DNA of 64,000 nucleotides from Qipengyuania flava (lineage in GTDB: Bacteria > Pseudomonadota > Alphaproteobacteria > Sphingomonadales > Sphingomonadaceae), in NCBI RefSeq assembly GCF_019448255.1, contig NZ_CP080410.1:2666001-2730000 (forward strand), given 5' to 3'. Shown here one piece after another: positions 17,959 through 27,108 of this stretch. Below the pieces are notes generated by a model, which did no database searches, had not been told where the DNA came from, and was given only the letters and a program-made list of their open reading frames with translations. The position numbers were made by a program, and so were the translations under genes. How positions within the stretch are numbered: position 1 is the first letter of the stretch; every line of letters begins with the position of its first letter.

Positions 17959-19398
17959 ATGAGGCTTGGTCGCGCCTTGTTGAGTGGAACGCTTGCCGTG
18001 GCGCTTGCCGCATGTGGCGGTGGCGGCGGTTCTGGCGGTGGGAACACCGCTGGAGGAGGCGGAGGAGGAAGCGCCGGAGGTGGCAACACCGGCGGCGACA
18101 CCTGTTCGCTGGCAAACAGGCAGAGCTGGGTGCTGGACGAGATGAACGAGTGGTACCTCTTCCCCAGCCTCCTCGACACCAGCGTCGCCCCGGCGAATTA
18201 TTCGACCGTGCAGGCCTATATCAACGCGCTGGTCGCCCCGGCCCGCGCGCAGGAGCGTGACCGCTTCTTCAGCTTCATCACCTCGATCGAGGAAGAAAAC
18301 GCGCTCATCAACTCCGGCTCCAACGCCGGTTTCGGCGTCCGGCTGAGCTATGACGAGACCGCGCGCACGGTCTTCGTGGTCGAAGCCTTCGAGAACGCAC
18401 CGGCCTTTGCAGAGGGGCTCGATCGCGGCACCCAGATCCTGGAAATTGGCGGCCAGAGCGTCGATGCGCTGATGCAGAGCGGCGGGACGCAGGCCGTTGT
18501 CGATGCGCTCGGCCCCGGCGATCCGGGCGTCACCCGCACCCTGCGCATCCGCCAGCCCGACGGTACCGAAATCACCGCCACGGTGACCAAGGCCGAATAT
18601 TCGCTGGACCCGGTCTCCGACCGCTACGGCGCGGTGGTCATGGACAATGGCGGCACGAAGGTCGGCTATATCAACCTGCGCACCTTCATCGTTGCCAACG
18701 CCAGCGACCAGCTGCGCGACGCCTTCCAGGCGTTCCGCGCCGAGGGCATCACCGAGATCATCCTCGATTTCCGTTACAATGGCGGCGGGCTGGTGTCGGT
18801 CGCCGAAGTGCTGGGCGACCTCCTGGCGGACGACAAGGCCGGGCAGATCTTCAGCAAGACCGTGTTCCGCGCCTCGAAGAGCAATTTCGACGAAACGCGC
18901 ACCTTTGCGAACGAAACCCAGGCGATCGCGGCCACCAAGATCGCGATTATCGGGACCAGCGGCACGGCTTCGGCCAGCGAGCTGGTGGCGAACGCCTTCA
19001 TCCCCTTCCTTGGCAACAACATCGCCCTGATCGGGGCAAACACCTTCGGCAAGCCCGTTGGCCAGATCGCCCGCGACCGTTCGGCCTGTGATGACCGCCT
19101 GCGGGTGGTCGCCTTCCAGTCGGTCAACGCGGACGATCAGGGCGAATATTACGGCGGCCTGGCCGATGTGATGCCGGTCACCTGCCGTGCCGACGACGAC
19201 ATCCTGACCCCGCTCGGCGATCCGACCGAAGCCTCGATTGCCACCGCGCTCGACTTCCTTGCCGGGCGCAGTTGCACCAGCATCAGCGGTTCGGGCGCGG
19301 GCAATGTGGCAAGCGCCGAGCAGCAACCCGGTCGCCGCGAGCTGCTGATGCCGCAGGCTCCTTCGCCGGCCCAGTTCGAGATTCCGGGACTGCAATGA
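17959..19398 (+). CDS. S41 family peptidase lipoprotein (C-terminal processing protease type)
   Basis: 479 aa. Lipoprotein signal with LAAC (Cys19) followed by a Gly/Ser/Asn-rich linker to about residue 52, then a PDZ-like domain ([11 protein letters not shown]...[14 protein letters not shown]) and the S41 catalytic core with the SASE serine near 338 and a Lys in NTFGKPVGQ. It probably cleaves protein C-termini in the periplasm, anchored to a membrane. I chose the ATG at 17959 because the lipobox spacing is then normal and GGGAG precedes it. Its TGA overlaps the next ATG. Confidence 0.9.
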   Translation: MRLGRALLSGTLAVALAACGGGGGSGGGNTAGGGGGGSAGGGNTGGDTCSLANRQSWVLDEMNEWYLFPSLLDTSVAPANYSTVQAYINALVAPARAQERDRFFSFITSIEEENALINSGSNAGFGVRLSYDETARTVFVVEAFENAPAFAEGLDRGTQILEIGGQSVDALMQSGGTQAVVDALGPGDPGVTRTLRIRQPDGTEITATVTKAEYSLDPVSDRYGAVVMDNGGTKVGYINLRTFIVANASDQLRDAFQAFRAEGITEIILDFRYNGGGLVSVAEVLGDLLADDKAGQIFSKTVFRASKSNFDETRTFANETQAIAATKIAIIGTSGTASASELVANAFIPFLGNNIALIGANTFGKPVGQIARDRSACDDRLRVVAFQSVNADDQGEYYGGLADVMPVTCRADDDILTPLGDPTEASIATALDFLAGRSCTSISGSGAGNVASAEQQPGRRELLMPQAPSPAQFEIPGLQ

Positions 19399-19733
19399 CC
19401 GACGCCCGCTACACCAGCTTTGCCGAGTTCTGGCCGTTCTACCTGCGCGAGCATTCGCGCCCGGGCACACGCGCGCTGCACTATATCGGCACTTCGCTGG
19501 TGGTGGGACTGGCCCTGGCGATGATCGCCACGCAGGAGTGGTGGCTGCTCGCCGCGCTTCCGGTCGCGGGCTATTTCTTCGCCTGGGTTGCGCATTTTGG
19601 ACACGAGAAAAACCGCCCGGCCACCTTCACCTATCCCTTGTGGAGCCTGCGCGCCGATTTCCGCATGTGGTGGCTCTGGCTGACAGGGCGGCTTGGACCC
19701 CACCTCGAAGAGGCGGGCGTTCAGCGCGGCTAG
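19395..19733 (+). CDS. DUF962/Mpo1-like membrane protein
   Basis: 112 aa. [27 protein letters not shown] at the start and [22 protein letters not shown] carry the conserved His residues of the Mpo1/YGL010w family, whose yeast member is an iron-dependent dioxygenase in fatty-acid alpha-oxidation. Two hydrophobic segments around 32-60. Overlaps the protease stop by ATGA and ends convergently over the last bases of a DUF3429-like gene. Enzymatic function in bacteria is inferred. Confidence 0.88.
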   Translation: MTDARYTSFAEFWPFYLREHSRPGTRALHYIGTSLVVGLALAMIATQEWWLLAALPVAGYFFAWVAHFGHEKNRPATFTYPLWSLRADFRMWWLWLTGRLGPHLEEAGVQRG

Positions 19734-20182
19734 GCCAGCGCGGTCCCCATCGTCAGCAGGCCAAGGCCCAGCGACAGCGGAACGCGCAATCCCATCCACC
19801 AGCGCGGCGCGAGCGCGCCCAGCTTGGCGTCCGCTCCCAGGCTGACCAGCAGCGCGCCGCCGAGCATGACGAGCGATGGCTCGGGCCAGGTCCAGCCGAG
19901 CGCCCAGGGAAGGAAGCACGCCAGCGCGACAAGGCTGGGCGTGACCGCTGCAATCCAGACCCAGCCGAGCGTCTGCCGCCGCTGGGCTGCGGGCGCGGCC
20001 GCCGCAATCCCCCACCAGGTCCCGCCGAGAAAGGAAAGGATCAGCGCCGCATAGCCAAAGGCAATCGCCTGCGCCGCTTCGCGCCACTCGGCAGGGCCGG
20101 CCAGCAGGACGGCGAGGCACGCCATCTGCGGCAGCAGCCCGGACAGGCCGAGCCAGCGGGGAAGAGCAGGAACATCACCCAT
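19730..20182 (-). CDS. DUF3429-like integral membrane protein
   Basis: 150 aa with four to five hydrophobic segments; [38 protein letters not shown] and the late [19 protein letters not shown] pattern fit the DUF3429 family. The ATG at 20182 overlaps the upstream membrane-protein gene by 8 bp, the last step in a five-gene overlapping operon. Function unknown. Confidence 0.8.
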   Translation of the reverse strand: MGDVPALPRWLGLSGLLPQMACLAVLLAGPAEWREAAQAIAFGYAALILSFLGGTWWGIAAAAPAAQRRQTLGWVWIAAVTPSLVALACFLPWALGWTWPEPSLVMLGGALLVSLGADAKLGALAPRWWMGLRVPLSLGLGLLTMGTALA

Positions 20183-20528
20183 GGCTGCGCCTTTGGAGCA
20201 GGAAGATCGCAAAGCCAATCGCGAACAGCAGGTCTCCGGCAACAATGGCGCCAAGCGCCGGATCGCCGCCTCCGAACCAGTGCGTGGGGCCCAGCATTGC
20301 GACCACCATCCCCTTGCCGAACAGTCCTGCAATCAGGGTCGCGCCGAAGCGGACCGGATCGCGCGCTACCAGCGCGTAGATGATGCCGAAGCCAATGATC
20401 AGGACCGCCCCGATCGACTGGTCCGAGCCCCATGTTGCCTCGAGGAAACTGCCAATCCCGATTAGGAAATTGAACGCGGCAGCCAACCAGAAGAAGATGC
20501 GCCAGCCGCGCGGGACCGTCGGTGCCAT
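20175..20528 (-). CDS. Small integral membrane protein of unknown function
   Basis: 117 aa with about four transmembrane segments (10-28, 38-52, 60-80, 92-112) and little else. Sequence features such as RIFFWLAAAFNFLIGIGSF are seen in small uncharacterised proteobacterial membrane proteins. It begins on the last base of the upstream lipoprotein gene and overlaps the DUF3429 start, so translation is probably coupled. Confidence 0.75.
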   Translation of the reverse strand: MAPTVPRGWRIFFWLAAAFNFLIGIGSFLEATWGSDQSIGAVLIIGFGIIYALVARDPVRFGATLIAGLFGKGMVVAMLGPTHWFGGGDPALGAIVAGDLLFAIGFAIFLLQRRSHG

Positions 20529-20962
20529 CAGGGCGCCTCGTCGCCGCTATAGGGCTGGCTGTCGGTCCAGGCGCAGCCCAGCCGCTGCTCACTGCCGAGC
20601 AGCAATGTGGCCGTGTAGGGATAGCTGCGGTCGCTCATCCCGTCCGAACATTCGCCCGGCGTGATGGTGAGATCGAAGGCCGAGCCATCGACCTCGCCAC
20701 TGATGCCAAGGCCGTTGTTGCCGGCAAAACGCTTGACGGCAAACTCGCTGCCGCCCGGGTTGTCGGGCGTGGAATAGGTCGCCATCCCGCCGCCCGCCGC
20801 GCCGCCCCAGAAAGGCTCGGTCCCGGTGTAGTGCACGACCTCACCATCGGCGATTGCATCGAAGGTGTCGCCTTGCAGCGACCCGGGATTGTCTTCGGGG
20901 GCATCGCCGCAAGCGGCCAGCAGGAAGGCCGGGAGAAGAAAGGCGGTCCGGAAGGGGGTCAT
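20528..20962 (-). CDS. Lipoprotein of unknown function
   Basis: 144 aa. Signal peptide with lipobox LLAAC at about 15-19, then a beta-rich domain: HYTGTEPFWGG, FAVKRFAGNNGLGISGEVDG, and a C-terminal pair of conserved cysteines in TPGECSDGMSDRSYPYTATL. This TEPFW / S-D-R-x-Y-P pattern is typical of small COG3650-like periplasmic lipoproteins. The ATG at 20962 overlaps the stop of the upstream hydrolase (ATGA). Confidence 0.8.
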   Translation of the reverse strand: MTPFRTAFLLPAFLLAACGDAPEDNPGSLQGDTFDAIADGEVVHYTGTEPFWGGAAGGGMATYSTPDNPGGSEFAVKRFAGNNGLGISGEVDGSAFDLTITPGECSDGMSDRSYPYTATLLLGSEQRLGCAWTDSQPYSGDEAP

Positions 20963-21876
20963 GCAGCGGTCCTGTGTTTGCGGATGAAGGCGACCGTTTC
21001 CTCGCGCGCGCGCTTGCCCTCGGGAACCGGCAGCAGCATCCACACGTGAAACATGTCTTCGTACTCACGGTAGATATGCCGCGGCATGCCATCATGCGCC
21101 AGCTTTTCGGCAAGGCGCCGGCCGTCGACCAGCAGGATATCTGAAGTGCCCGAGAAGATCGCCATGGGCGGCAGGCCCTCGAGCGGGCCGAACAGCGGGC
21201 TGACCCTGGGATCGTCAACCGGCAGGTCGCCGCGGTACATATCGCCGCAGGCTTCAAGGCCGCTGACCGCCAGCATGCGGTCCCGCTTCTCGATCGCGCG
21301 CTGGCCGTCGGCCGTCGCGGTCGCATCGAGCCAGGGCGAATAGAGCACCAGGCTACCGGGCAGCGGATCGCCGCCCGCCTTGAGCATCTGGGCCAGCGCA
21401 AGGCTCATCCCGCCCCCGGCGCTATCGCCCATCACCGTGAGGTTTTCCGCGCCGTATGTATCGGCCAGCTCCTTGTAGAGGGCCAGCATCGCCTCCAGCG
21501 TCGCGGCGGCCTTGGTTTCCGGCGCGAGCGGATAGATCGGGACCGTGGCCGAGGCGCCAAGCCGGTCGCACAGGTCCATCACCGTGTCCCAGTGAACCGC
21601 GGCGATATCCATCACATAGCCACCACCGTGGAGGTAGAGCAGGTGCGGCGCGCCGGTCTTCGCACCGCCATGCGGCGTGATGGTCACCACCGGATAGCCG
21701 CGTTCCGTGTCTTCGGTGATGGCGTAGCGTTTAGACCACTTGGCCTTGGGCCGGATCGGCGCTTCGGTGCGCAGCTTGGCAATCCGCTCGTCGAGCTTGT
21801 CGGGCTCGGAAAAGAACTTCTTGATGCCGAGCAGGGGCAAGGCAAGGTTGACGATGCGGGCGCGCAGGCTGGCCAT
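20959..21876 (-). CDS. Alpha/beta hydrolase, hormone-sensitive-lipase family
   Basis: 305-aa carboxylesterase. Oxyanion-hole motif HGGGY at 83-87 and nucleophile motif GDSAGG at 150-155 (Ser152) define the HSL/family-IV group; the Asp (near GTSDILL) and His (near EYEDMFHVW) complete the triad. Hydrolyses short acyl esters, probably in the cytoplasm since no signal peptide is evident. Twelve bp after the GFA-domain gene in the same operon. Confidence 0.92.
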   Translation of the reverse strand: MASLRARIVNLALPLLGIKKFFSEPDKLDERIAKLRTEAPIRPKAKWSKRYAITEDTERGYPVVTITPHGGAKTGAPHLLYLHGGGYVMDIAAVHWDTVMDLCDRLGASATVPIYPLAPETKAAATLEAMLALYKELADTYGAENLTVMGDSAGGGMSLALAQMLKAGGDPLPGSLVLYSPWLDATATADGQRAIEKRDRMLAVSGLEACGDMYRGDLPVDDPRVSPLFGPLEGLPPMAIFSGTSDILLVDGRRLAEKLAHDGMPRHIYREYEDMFHVWMLLPVPEGKRAREETVAFIRKHRTAA

Positions 21877-21888
21877 GGCTCCCTCCCC

Positions 21889-22293
21889 TCAGCTCGGATT
21901 GGTTTCGAAGGCCGGGACGTCGCCGGTGTCGACCCAGTCCTGCTTGCTGCGCGTCCACAGGTGCGCGGTCGGCGCAAAGGCGCTGGTGTCATCAAGCGTG
22001 CCCGCCTTGACCCACAAAAGGCCGGGCGAAACCTCCACCTTGGAGAAGAGCGGCGATCCGCAGGTACCGCAGAACTGGCGCTCCACGCTCTTCCCGCTTT
22101 CGCCGCTGTCCTTGTAGCGGCTCACCTCGCCCGTAATGGCGACCTGCCCTTCCGGAACACCGACAATCGTCGAGAAAGCGCTGCCCGATTGCTTCTGGCA
22201 GTGCGTGCAATGGCACACCATCGATGCGGCGGGTTCGCCTTCGATCGTGTAGCGGATCTGGCCGCAAAGGCAGCCACCTGTGTGCGTGGTCAA
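21889..22293 (-). CDS. GFA (CENP-V/glutathione-dependent formaldehyde-activating-like) family protein
   Basis: 134-aa zinc protein. Cysteine ligands C8-L-C10, Cys27-His-Cys29-x-x-Cys32 and a later CGTCGSP match the GFA/CENP-V fold, which binds two zinc ions. Most members are not proven glutathione-formaldehyde enzymes, so the biochemical role is open. First gene of the minus-strand operon ending at 19730. Confidence 0.9.
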   Translation of the reverse strand: MTTHTGGCLCGQIRYTIEGEPAASMVCHCTHCQKQSGSAFSTIVGVPEGQVAITGEVSRYKDSGESGKSVERQFCGTCGSPLFSKVEVSPGLLWVKAGTLDDTSAFAPTAHLWTRSKQDWVDTGDVPAFETNPS

Positions 22294-22365
22294 GCCGGTC
22301 TCTCCCCGTGTTCTCTCCGCAGGAGAGACTAGACGGGCGAGCGTAAGTGTCCAGAGCGCGCGAAG

Positions 22366-23262
22366 CTAGCGGCGCAACAGGCGGGCGAAGAAGCCGCGCT
22401 TTTCGTCAGGCTCGTCTTCCTGACCGGTTTCCACCACGCGCCGGCGCAGGTCGAGGCCGGTCAGCTCCTTCACCTCTTCCGCAGGGCGCAGCTGGATGAA
22501 ATCGGCGGCCAGCATCGGCGCAGCGGGTTTCACCTCGCTCGTGCGCTCGCGTTCGACCGTGCGGGCGCCGAGGCCGTGGACCATGACCACTTCGGGCCGC
22601 ATTTCGACCATGCCCGACACCACCGGGATGCCGCCCGGCAATCCGTGGATCGCACATTCGCTGGCAACCGCCTGCTGGAACAGCAGCGCGCGCCACCAGC
22701 AGCCAAGCACATACTCGACATAGCGCGCCGGCGCCTGCGCGGGCGCGTCGTCGCGGAAGAAATGGCGCTGCTTGTGGTGGAGCAGAGCGGTGTTGAGGCG
22801 GTCGAGCCCGTGAATGTCGAGATGGACCTCGATGTCCTCGTCCCAGCCAGCCCAGGCCGGTCCCTCTTCCTCGCGGGTTTGTGCGAGCAGCGCGTCCGCA
22901 TCGGCTTCGCTGAAACAGAACGGCTCGTCGCTGTAGAGGCCGAGCATCATGTAGGGGTGGTGCGTCTGTCCCTTTTCAAAGGCGCGGTCGGCCTCGTTGG
23001 CGACCGCCAGGGTCACGCCGGTTACCGGCTCGCCTTCGTGCATGGTGATGGCTTCGACCAGTTCGGCCCAGCCTTCGATCTCGACCGCTTCCGGCGCAAT
23101 CGCGAGGCATTCCTGGGCAAAGGGCGTGGCAAGAGCCTGCAGCGCGGTTTCGAGAACGCCGTGAACGGCATCGAGGTCGCCGGCTTCGAAATGGGCGCGC
23201 AGCCCGGCTTCCCATTCGGCCTCGCCCTCGGCCTTTGCAAACACCTGCTGTAGCTCGTGCAT
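22366..23262 (-). CDS. Hypothetical protein, possible enzyme-like or immunity-like acidic protein
   Basis: 298 aa, not confidently assigned. N-terminal half (1-120) is helical with an NTF2-like or helical feel; it then has an acidic middle (TREEEGPAWAGWDEDIEVHLD), a conserved core FFRDDAPAQAPARYVEYVLGCWWRALLFQQAV and a basic C-terminus FFARLLRR. The longer open frame includes 27 basic residues; I start at 23262, preceded by GGGGCAGGGA. Diverges from a small exported protein across 188 bp. Confidence 0.65.
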   Translation of the reverse strand: MHELQQVFAKAEGEAEWEAGLRAHFEAGDLDAVHGVLETALQALATPFAQECLAIAPEAVEIEGWAELVEAITMHEGEPVTGVTLAVANEADRAFEKGQTHHPYMMLGLYSDEPFCFSEADADALLAQTREEEGPAWAGWDEDIEVHLDIHGLDRLNTALLHHKQRHFFRDDAPAQAPARYVEYVLGCWWRALLFQQAVASECAIHGLPGGIPVVSGMVEMRPEVVMVHGLGARTVERERTSEVKPAAPMLAADFIQLRPAEEVKELTGLDLRRRVVETGQEDEPDEKRGFFARLLRR

Positions 23263-23450
23263 CGTAATCCCTGCCCCTTTGCGGATTCCCCTACCGCGCA
23301 ATCCTAACTCGCCGGTTAACCTAGGGCGTGAACCTTTGCGCACGGGTTTGCGGGCGGGGTTAAGGAGCGGTGAAAGCGCGGAGCCTAAACGCCTCGCGGG
23401 GAACGCTCAGATTTGCTTCCGCGTTCGGAACGTGAGAAAACAGGCCTACC

Positions 23451-23936
23451 GTGAAACGCGTAAACCCCCTTCCCTTGCTCGGAGCCGCTGTGATCACAGC
23501 GGGGGTTGTGCTTGCCGGTGCCGAGAGCGGCACGGCCATCGGTTCCATGCCGGTCATGAGCCACCAGGCCGGGTTCGCCTTCGAACGTCCCGCGGCGCGC
23601 GCACCCCAACCCGCGCCGCCGCCGGTGCGGCAGGACCTGCCCAACCACTATCCGCTGGTCACGCCCAACGGGACCATCCCGGTCGCCGCGCTGGCGCTTC
23701 ACGGAAGGCTGCGCGGGTCGCGCGATGCAATGTGGGACGAACCGGGCGCCGTCGCGCTTCGGGCCGACTATGGGGAAGAGCTGAGCGAGTTCGAGATCGA
23801 CCGGCTTGCCAACGGCAACGGCGCCGTGCGCAGCGTGGGCCGGGATCGAACGGTGCGCGTGCATACTGCGGACGATATCCGCATAGAGATAGTGGATATA
23901 GAGGACCGGCCTGGCTGGCCGGTCGCGCCCGACTAA
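23451..23936 (+). CDS. Exported protein of unknown function
   Basis: 161 aa. A hydrophobic N-terminus (PLLGAAVITAGVVLAGAESG) suggests a signal peptide or anchor; a Pro/Ala linker (about 48-62) leads to a small acidic C-terminal domain. No known motif. A perfect hairpin GACCGGCC-TGG-CTGGCCGGTC near 23904-23925 overlaps the last codons and may help termination. Convergent with the thioesterase gene. Confidence 0.6.
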   Translation: MKRVNPLPLLGAAVITAGVVLAGAESGTAIGSMPVMSHQAGFAFERPAARAPQPAPPPVRQDLPNHYPLVTPNGTIPVAALALHGRLRGSRDAMWDEPGAVALRADYGEELSEFEIDRLANGNGAVRSVGRDRTVRVHTADDIRIEIVDIEDRPGWPVAPD

Positions 23937-23963
23937 CCCGACATAAGACGCTCGCTTGAAGCC

Positions 23964-24413
23964 TTAGGATTTACCCTGCCAATTATGGCTGAGCAGTTTG
24001 ACCGTCACGCGCCCGGTCGCCACCAGCGCGCCATCGGCATCGTGCATCGGCACCTCGGCCATATAGCCCGCGCTGCCCTTGGTCTCGAGATCGGACAAGA
24101 GCTGCGCGATATTGTCCTCGCTCAGTGTATAGGCTCCCGTCACATCGCTTGCCGCCATGCGGTGGAAGTCGACCGCGATATCCTTGATGATCGGAAAGAA
24201 GCGCTCGGTGTCGAGGATCGAAATACCCGGACCCGCCGCGGCCGCCTCGGCCAGCACGCAGAAGGCGCCAAGATACATCACGTCGACATGATTGGCGTTC
24301 CCTTCCAGCGGCATCAGCAATTTCGAATGGCCGCGCCGTTCCTCGATCCGGCGCATACCCGTGCGCTCGACGAAAGGTACACGGTAGACGGGCTTTTCCT
24401 GCGCTTGCGCCAT
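23964..24413 (-). CDS. Hotdog-fold PaaI/DUF4442-like thioesterase
   Basis: 149 aa. A hotdog-fold pattern: GHSKLLMPLEGNANHVDVMYLGAFCVLAEAA (central helix region), FFPIIKDIAVDFHRMA and the C-terminal strand GALVATGRVTVKLL. Probably hydrolyses or binds an acyl-CoA. The ATG at 24413 (after GGGAGAGAGC) is preferred over the longer hydrophobic extension. A terminator separates it from the upstream fasciclin gene. Confidence 0.82.
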   Translation of the reverse strand: MAQAQEKPVYRVPFVERTGMRRIEERRGHSKLLMPLEGNANHVDVMYLGAFCVLAEAAAAGPGISILDTERFFPIIKDIAVDFHRMAASDVTGAYTLSEDNIAQLLSDLETKGSAGYMAEVPMHDADGALVATGRVTVKLLSHNWQGKS

Positions 24414-24473
24414 GCTCTCTCCCTCATGATGGCCGGCAAGCGCGCTCGCCAACCGGCAAAGCAGATAGACCAC

Positions 24474-24506
24474 GAAAAAGGGCGGCCCCGCAAGGAGCCG
24501 CCCTCT
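24474..24506 (-). terminator. Rho-independent terminator downstream of the fasciclin gene
   Basis: On the minus strand a stem AGGGCGGC / GCCGCCC is followed directly by TTTTTCG, 20-50 bases after the fasciclin stop. Stem and U-tract orientation fit termination of the minus-strand fasciclin transcript. Confidence 0.75.
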
Positions 24507-24529
24507 TCCTTAAGGCTTTGCGCCAAGTC

Positions 24530-25108
24530 TTACTGCGGCATCAGCACGGTATCGATGACGTGGATGACACCGTTTGAGGCGGCGACATCGGTGGCGGTAA
24601 CGGTCGAGGTGCCACCAGCCGCATCGGTCAGCACGACGTTGCCGTCGACGACATTGGCCGTCAGCGTGCCGCCGCCCACCGTCTCGATCGTGTAGCCGGC
24701 TTCACCTGCATCGGTAATCGCCTGCGTCAGGGTGGCGGCGTCCACATTGCCCGAGACGACATGGTACTGGAGGATCGCGCCAAGCGTTTCAGTGTCGTTG
24801 GTAGTGAGCTCGGTCAGCGTCGCTTCGTCGATCTTTGCGAAGGCGTCGTTGGTCGGCGCAAACACCGTGAAGGGGCCTTCGCCGGACAGCGTCTCGCCAA
24901 GACCGGCTGCAGTCACGGCGCTGACGAGGGTCGAGAAGGTCTCATCGCCCTGCGCGACTTCGACGAGGGTGCCCGGTGCGGCATCCGAATTGGTCATGGT
25001 GTCGGCGGCGATGGGCTCGTCATAGCCTTCGTTTTCGGCCGGTGCTTCAGCGCAAGCGGCAATGGCGAGCGATGCGGCGGAGGCGAGTGCGATCGTGATC
25101 TTGTTCAT
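24530..25108 (-). CDS. Fasciclin (FAS1) domain lipoprotein
   Basis: 192 aa. Lipoprotein signal ending AIAAC (Cys19), an acidic linker to about 55, then one FAS1 domain: FSTLVSAVTAAGL (H0), GPFTVFAPTNDAFAKI (H1) and the C-terminal SNGVIHVIDTVLMP (H2). FAS1 proteins mediate adhesion or surface contacts. It is anchored to a membrane, facing the periplasm or surface, and ends at a good terminator. Confidence 0.93.
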   Translation of the reverse strand: MNKITIALASAASLAIAACAEAPAENEGYDEPIAADTMTNSDAAPGTLVEVAQGDETFSTLVSAVTAAGLGETLSGEGPFTVFAPTNDAFAKIDEATLTELTTNDTETLGAILQYHVVSGNVDAATLTQAITDAGEAGYTIETVGGGTLTANVVDGNVVLTDAAGGTSTVTATDVAASNGVIHVIDTVLMPQ

Positions 25109-25247
25109 GGTTTTCCCTTTTTCGATAGAAAGTTAGCACTTTTCCAGGCAGCCAAGCGGCCCGGCTGGTGCTTCAAGATACGAACGGCGCAGGCCTCCGG
25201 ATGTTTCGGAGAATGGCTGGAATTTGCTCAAGCGAGCCAAACGCGCG

Positions 25248-25281
25248 ACGAGCCGCGCCAGATTGCTCCGGTGCGGCTCGT
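25248..25281. repeat. Inverted repeat downstream of a minus-strand gene
   Basis: ACGAGCCGC (25248-25256) and GCGGCTCGT (25273-25281) form a 9-bp perfect stem 30-60 bases beyond the stop of the exported coiled-coil gene. There is no U-tract, so it is a weak terminator candidate. Confidence 0.35.
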
Positions 25282-25309
25282 TACCAACGGTTCTGGTAGC
25301 TAGTTTCCG

Positions 25310-26275
25310 CTAGTCAGCGGCGGCCTTGGCTTCCTCAGCCGCCTTCTCTTCCGCCGCTTCCCGGTCGGTGGTCAGTTCGAACCCGCGGAAGCGCAGCGCG
25401 TCACGCGCCGGGCCGGTGATGGCGGCAATCTCCGCCACATCGCGGTTGGAATCCGACTGGAATTCGCGCGCATCGACGAGATTTTCACGCAGCTCCTCGA
25501 GCTTCTCCTCGCGGCGGGCGACTTTCTGTTTCTCGCGCTGCACGCGTTCGCGGAAGCTCGACCGGTTGGGCGAGCCGGCCAGCTTTTCCTGCGCTGCGGC
25601 GAGGCGCTCGCGTTCGCGCACCAGCTTCTCTTCGCTCTTGGCGATCTGTTCTTCGAAGAATTCGATCTGGTTGCCGGCGGCTTCGACCTTGTGCTCGGTC
25701 ACATCGCCCGGCTCCATGCAGTACTGCATGGCAGGAGCCACGGTCTCGTCGGCACCCAGCACCGTCAGCGCGTCGATCCGCCAGATACCCTTCTGGCGCT
25801 TGAATACGACGTCATAGACCCCGGCGACCGCGCCGCTGGCGTCCAGCACGCTCCACTGGCCCTGCGCGCTCTGGAAATTGCCTGCGCGAAAGAAGCGCAG
25901 TGGTTCGGGATCGAGCCGGTTTCCGGCTGCGACCAGAGGATCGCTCTGCTGGTCGATCTCGGCATAAAGGACCGTCCGCCCCGCATGGGTCCAACTTGCC
26001 TTCTTCTTGTCGCGGAAGGCGCCTGTCAGCTTGCCGCCGCTCTGGGCCGCGTCGAAATAGGACTGCACCAGCCGCGGGGCCGGATCGCGCGCTTCGGCGA
26101 TCTCATTCTCAGGCGGCGCGGTTCCGGTCATGCATGTGTTTGCCCCGCCCGCCATGTTCATGGTGGTGAGCATGTAAAGGTTCGGATCGAGATGCGGCAT
26201 GTACTGCGCCGATGCCGGCACGGCGACGAGCAGCGACGCGGCTGCAACGCCCGACGAAAGCGGTTTCCAAGTCAT
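25310..26275 (-). CDS. Exported protein with coiled-coil C-terminus, unknown function
   Basis: 321 aa. A signal peptide ends VPASAQ (about 23). The middle (about 75-195) looks like a nuclear-transport-factor-2-like or similar small domain (SYFDAAQSGGKLTGAFRDK, VLYAEIDQQ, VYDVVFKRQKGIWRIDALTV), with a lone Cys in MQYCMEPG. Residues 205-275 are a charged Glu/Arg/Lys coiled coil. The tail is Ala/Glu-rich. Function not recognised; probably periplasmic. The upstream 5-prime region holds a short inverted repeat. Confidence 0.7.
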   Translation of the reverse strand: MTWKPLSSGVAAASLLVAVPASAQYMPHLDPNLYMLTTMNMAGGANTCMTGTAPPENEIAEARDPAPRLVQSYFDAAQSGGKLTGAFRDKKKASWTHAGRTVLYAEIDQQSDPLVAAGNRLDPEPLRFFRAGNFQSAQGQWSVLDASGAVAGVYDVVFKRQKGIWRIDALTVLGADETVAPAMQYCMEPGDVTEHKVEAAGNQIEFFEEQIAKSEEKLVRERERLAAAQEKLAGSPNRSSFRERVQREKQKVARREEKLEELRENLVDAREFQSDSNRDVAEIAAITGPARDALRFRGFELTTDREAAEEKAAEEAKAAAD

Positions 26276-26282
26276 GGTGTGC

Positions 26283-26309
26283 GACCCCCCGTTGCACTGT
26301 GAGGGGGTC
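26283..26309. repeat. Inverted repeat just upstream of the exported coiled-coil gene
   Basis: GACCCCC (26283-26289) and GGGGGTC (26303-26309) form a 7-bp perfect stem between the membrane-protein gene stop (26348) and the next start (26275), both minus-strand. It may act as a terminator or 5-prime leader hairpin; no U-tract is present. Confidence 0.35.
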
Positions 26310-26347
26310 AGCATACCGCTCTGCCACCTGGGCTGCAATCCGCCGGC

Positions 26348-27052
26348 TCAGGAGGACGGTTCGGTCTCATCCGCGGCGCGCCACAACCACCAGCCGAGCG
26401 CAAGACGGACCCCGGTTTGCAAGGGGCCGTAAAGATAAGCATAGATCCAGCCAGTGACAGCCGTGACCCCCGCGGCCGGGGCCAGGTAATAGCCCGCAAA
26501 GGCAAGCAGTGAGACAACGCCAAGAAAGACCGTAACGCCGCCGATCGCCTTGCCAGCCAAGTCCGCACTGAAGAACGCCGCACCCAGCAGGACGGAGCCA
26601 GCCCCGAAGCCAAACAGCAGTACGAAGTACTGGCTGTCGCTAAGCGCCGGAAAGCCCGTCAGCAGGCTCTCGTACGCCTGCCGCGCTCCGGGATCGCTGG
26701 CGGCGAGGAGGCCCGGGCGCCAGTATTGGTTGAGCGCATTGATGATATAGGCCTGCTGGGTCATCTCGGTCATCGCCCACAGCGCGAGATAGAAAAGGCC
26801 AATTGCGACCAGGGCTGGCCGCGCGCGCCACAGCGCCGCCGCCGCACCTAGTGCAGCGACAAACGCGAATTGCGGGTGGAAGAACAAGACCCAGGGTTTG
26901 TAGAGGGCGCGCCCATCGGATGCGAGCTGCGCTTGAGCCTCAAGGCCCTCGGCGACCGGAGGGTTGGGCCCATAAATGAGGACCGCCGTAGTCAGCGCCG
27001 ACAGCGCCGAAGCGACGGCCGCGATCCGTAATAGGTTATGTATATGGGTCAT
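26348..27052 (-). CDS. Multi-pass membrane protein of unknown function
   Basis: 234 aa with about six hydrophobic segments, starting near 10-28 and including FHPQFAFVAALGAAAALW, GLFYLALWAM, YFVLLFGFGAGSVLLGAAFF and VTVFLGVVSLLAFAGYYLAP. No catalytic motif or transporter signature is visible. It resembles uncharacterised DUF4386-like proteins only loosely. Encoded with its own short leader; the HPF-like gene lies 56 bp upstream on the same strand. Confidence 0.7.
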   Translation of the reverse strand: MTHIHNLLRIAAVASALSALTTAVLIYGPNPPVAEGLEAQAQLASDGRALYKPWVLFFHPQFAFVAALGAAAALWRARPALVAIGLFYLALWAMTEMTQQAYIINALNQYWRPGLLAASDPGARQAYESLLTGFPALSDSQYFVLLFGFGAGSVLLGAAFFSADLAGKAIGGVTVFLGVVSLLAFAGYYLAPAAGVTAVTGWIYAYLYGPLQTGVRLALGWWLWRAADETEPSS

Positions 27053-27108
27053 ACGCCCCTCCTCCGATGACGCTTGTAGTCACAGAAGGAGGGGGATCAA
27101 GGCCTTTC

